Origin: Bacteroidales bacterium
GTDB lineage: Bacteria; Bacteroidota; Bacteroidia; Bacteroidales; Dysgonomonadaceae
Length of the DNA stretch: 6,409 bases
NCBI GenBank assembly: GCA_012799155.1
Contig: JAAZLV010000008.1
Span: 1-6,409, forward strand
Direction of reading: 5' to 3'
A program made the translations under genes and the position numbers. Shown here piece after piece: positions 5,241 through 6,409 of the stretch (positions are counted from its first letter, which is position 1; every line of letters begins with the position of its first letter). Under the pieces are notes generated by a model. It was not told the DNA's origin. It did no database searches and worked only from the letters and a program-made list of their open reading frames with translations.

Positions 5241-6176
5241 TTAGAGATCACCCAGCAGGGCGATCTCTTCGTGTTTAAAGGGGGTGGCCTGGTATACGAA
5301 GTAGTTCAACCAGTTGATGTAGAGCAGGTTGGCGTGTGAACGCCACTGTACTAACGGCGGCTGATTCGGGTCGTTGTCTCTGTAATAGTTCAGAGGAATC
5401 TCCACGGAATCCATCCCTTTTTCCATATCCCGCTGGTACTCGTTGTGCAGGGTGAGGGGGGAATACTCCGAATGGCCTGTCACATAGAACTCACGACCTC
5501 CCCGTGAGGTGACAATATATACGCCGGCATCCTCCGATTCGGAGAGAATGGTGAGCTCCGGGCGCTGCCTGATCTCATCCCCCAGGATGGTGGTGTGGCG
5601 GCTGTGAGGTGCGTAGAATGTGTCGTCGAAGCCGCGAAATAGAGGGAACGCAGGATCGTTGAGCGTATGTCGGAATACACCGAACAGTTTTTTATCCAAT
5701 GGATATTTGTTGATACCATAAAAATGGTGCAGTGCAGCCTGTGCTCCCCAACAGATGTAAAAGGTGGAGGTGACATGGGTGCGTGCCCAGTCGAAGATGC
5801 GGGTGATCTCATGCCAGTAGGTCACCTCCTTGAAAGGAATCATCTCTACCGGTGCCCCAGTGATGATCATGCCGTCGAAATATCGATCCTTCACTTTAGA
5901 GAAGGTGGTGTAGAAGGACATCAGATGCTCGATGGGAGTGTTCTTGGGGGTGTGAGAAGAGAGGCCAAGAAACTCAATCTCCACTTGCAAAGGGGAGTTG
6001 GAGAGCAGTCGGATCAGATCGGTCTCGGTGGTGATCTTGAGTGGCATCAGGTTCAGCACCAGTATTTTCAAGGGGCGGATATCCTGTGTGGATGCACGAA
6101 GATCATCCATTACAAAGATGTTCTCTTTTTTCAGTATCTCGACCGCCGGCAGTTTGTCGGGTAAATTGACAGGCAT
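5241..6176 (-). CDS. metA: Homoserine O-acyltransferase of the MetA family, predicted acetyl-CoA type
   Basis: The 311-residue cytosolic enzyme acylates the hydroxyl of L-homoserine, the committed step of methionine synthesis. It has the class I glutamine amidotransferase-like fold, and family numbering holds exactly: nucleophile Cys142 in YICWGAQAALHHFYGI, His235 and Glu237 in TGHSEY. Other family blocks are LNLMPLKITTETDLIRLL (41-58), GLSSHTPKNTP (71-81), VFRHTL (167-172), APHSRHT (189-195) and WRSHANLLYINWLNYFVYQ (278-296). Residue 111, in TGAPVEMIPF, is Glu. Work on the Bacillus cereus enzyme showed Glu111 gives acetyl-CoA and Gly111 succinyl-CoA specificity, so this is predicted to be a homoserine O-acetyltransferase (the metAA subtype) despite the common succinyltransferase label. 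It starts 47 bp after the flavin reductase stop on the same strand, with no SAM riboswitch in that gap, so the two may be co-transcribed. Confidence 0.97.
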   Translation of the reverse strand: MPVNLPDKLPAVEILKKENIFVMDDLRASTQDIRPLKILVLNLMPLKITTETDLIRLLSNSPLQVEIEFLGLSSHTPKNTPIEHLMSFYTTFSKVKDRYFDGMIITGAPVEMIPFKEVTYWHEITRIFDWARTHVTSTFYICWGAQAALHHFYGINKYPLDKKLFGVFRHTLNDPAFPLFRGFDDTFYAPHSRHTTILGDEIRQRPELTILSESEDAGVYIVTSRGGREFYVTGHSEYSPLTLHNEYQRDMEKGMDSVEIPLNYYRDNDPNQPPLVQWRSHANLLYINWLNYFVYQATPFKHEEIALLGDL

Positions 6177-6223
6177 GATGCTATTGTTTGTTTATGAATA
6201 GGATTGTGAAAAACAATCGGTTG

Positions 6224-6409
6224 TTATTTCTTTTTTTTCTTTTTTTTCTTCTCTACACTCCAGCCAAACTTGCCGATTCTCTTTCCCAATCCGTAGTAAT
6301 GACCATGGGAATAGGCAAGCAATCCGGCATTCTGCATGTCGAAGCGACCGGTGACCGGATCGAGGTACTGATCGTCGGCCTTTACGTTAACCACCTCCGA
6401 GATGAACAT
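6224..6409 (-). CDS. Flavin reductase-like protein, C-terminal part (runs off right edge)
   Basis: Sixty-one residues are visible; the N-terminal part lies beyond the window, and the Met at the edge is probably internal. The fragment reads FISEVVNVKADDQYLDPVTG (2-21), then LLAYSHGHYYGLGKRIGKFGWSVEK, which matches the C-terminal strand and tail of flavin reductase-like, FMN-binding split-barrel proteins: the pattern F-I-x-E-V-x-x-V-x-A-D followed by YY-x-LG-x-x-IGKFG(F/W)S. In this family the domain binds FMN and reduces flavin or acts as a flavoredoxin; the ligand-binding residues are not in view. It ends in eight lysines encoded by an A-rich repeat, an odd but in-frame tail. It is the gene immediately upstream of metA on the same strand. 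Confidence 0.8.
   Translation of the reverse strand: MFISEVVNVKADDQYLDPVTGRFDMQNAGLLAYSHGHYYGLGKRIGKFGWSVEKKKKKKKK
6230..6248. repeat. Low-complexity C(T8)C(T8)C tract encoding a poly-lysine tail
   Basis: On the plus strand two runs of eight T are separated by single C bases; read on the minus strand they give AAG AAA AAA AAG AAA AAA AAG within the last codons of the flavin reductase-like gene. Runs of eight A are prone to polymerase slippage, but a shift here would alter only the last few residues and the stop. Confidence 0.75.

Noticed and set aside
5243..5268. AGAGATC / GATCTCT inverted repeat as a terminator for the lactonase gene
   Set aside because: It is a 7-bp repeat with a 12-nt loop inside the last codons of metA and has no T tract; coding constraint explains it as well.
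5667..6164. 165-residue plus-strand open frame
   Set aside because: It is antisense to metA, which has every family motif and a normal length; the frame has no recognisable domain.
6177..6223. SAM riboswitch or separate promoter ahead of metA
   Set aside because: The 47-bp gap is too short for a SAM riboswitch, and no TAnnTTTG element is present; co-transcription from upstream is simpler.

Overview
The window looks like ordinary chromosomal housekeeping DNA from a member of the Bacteroidales (Bacteroidota), probably near Parabacteroides, Proteiniphilum or Dysgonomonas; the exact genus cannot be fixed from this sequence. Three things support this. Several genes belong to families typical of or restricted to Bacteroidota (a DUF5606 protein, a 72-residue winged-helix protein of the DUF2582 type, a FemAB/GNAT-like acyltransferase). 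Upstream regions carry the Bacteroidota-type promoter (TTG, 19-20 bp, TAnnTTTG). Start codons are preceded by A-rich leaders rather than Shine-Dalgarno sites.

Layout from left to right. Positions 1-337 (minus) hold the N-terminal 112 residues of a FemAB/GNAT-like acyltransferase that runs off the left edge, with its own promoter. Positions 410-889 (minus) encode a YkgJ-type cysteine-cluster protein. Divergent from it, 1014-2045 (plus) is galE, UDP-glucose 4-epimerase. A 14-bp perfect hairpin at 2071-2105 separates galE from the convergent small winged-helix gene (2129-2347, minus). Then come cdsA, phosphatidate cytidylyltransferase (2472-3311, minus, with a non-ATG start), and a DUF5606 gene (3387-3833, minus), which may be co-transcribed in the order DUF5606 then cdsA. 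A 174-bp divergent control region with two back-to-back promoters leads on the plus strand to a lipoprotein of the lactonase (seven-bladed propeller) family (4008-5198). Convergent with it is metA (5241-6176, minus), preceded by the C-terminal 61 residues of a flavin reductase-like protein (6224-6409, minus) that runs off the right edge.

The genes do not form one pathway: they cover nucleotide-sugar supply for envelope glycans (galE), phospholipid precursor synthesis (cdsA), methionine synthesis (metA), and several poorly characterised functions. No mobile element, CRISPR array, RNA gene, phage gene or defence system was seen, and I find no convincing novel system. The most informative points are that the MetA carries Glu at position 111, which predicts acetyl-CoA rather than succinyl-CoA use; that cdsA lacks an ATG at its expected start; that several promoters can be read directly; and that the flavin reductase ends in an eight-lysine tail encoded by two A8 runs.
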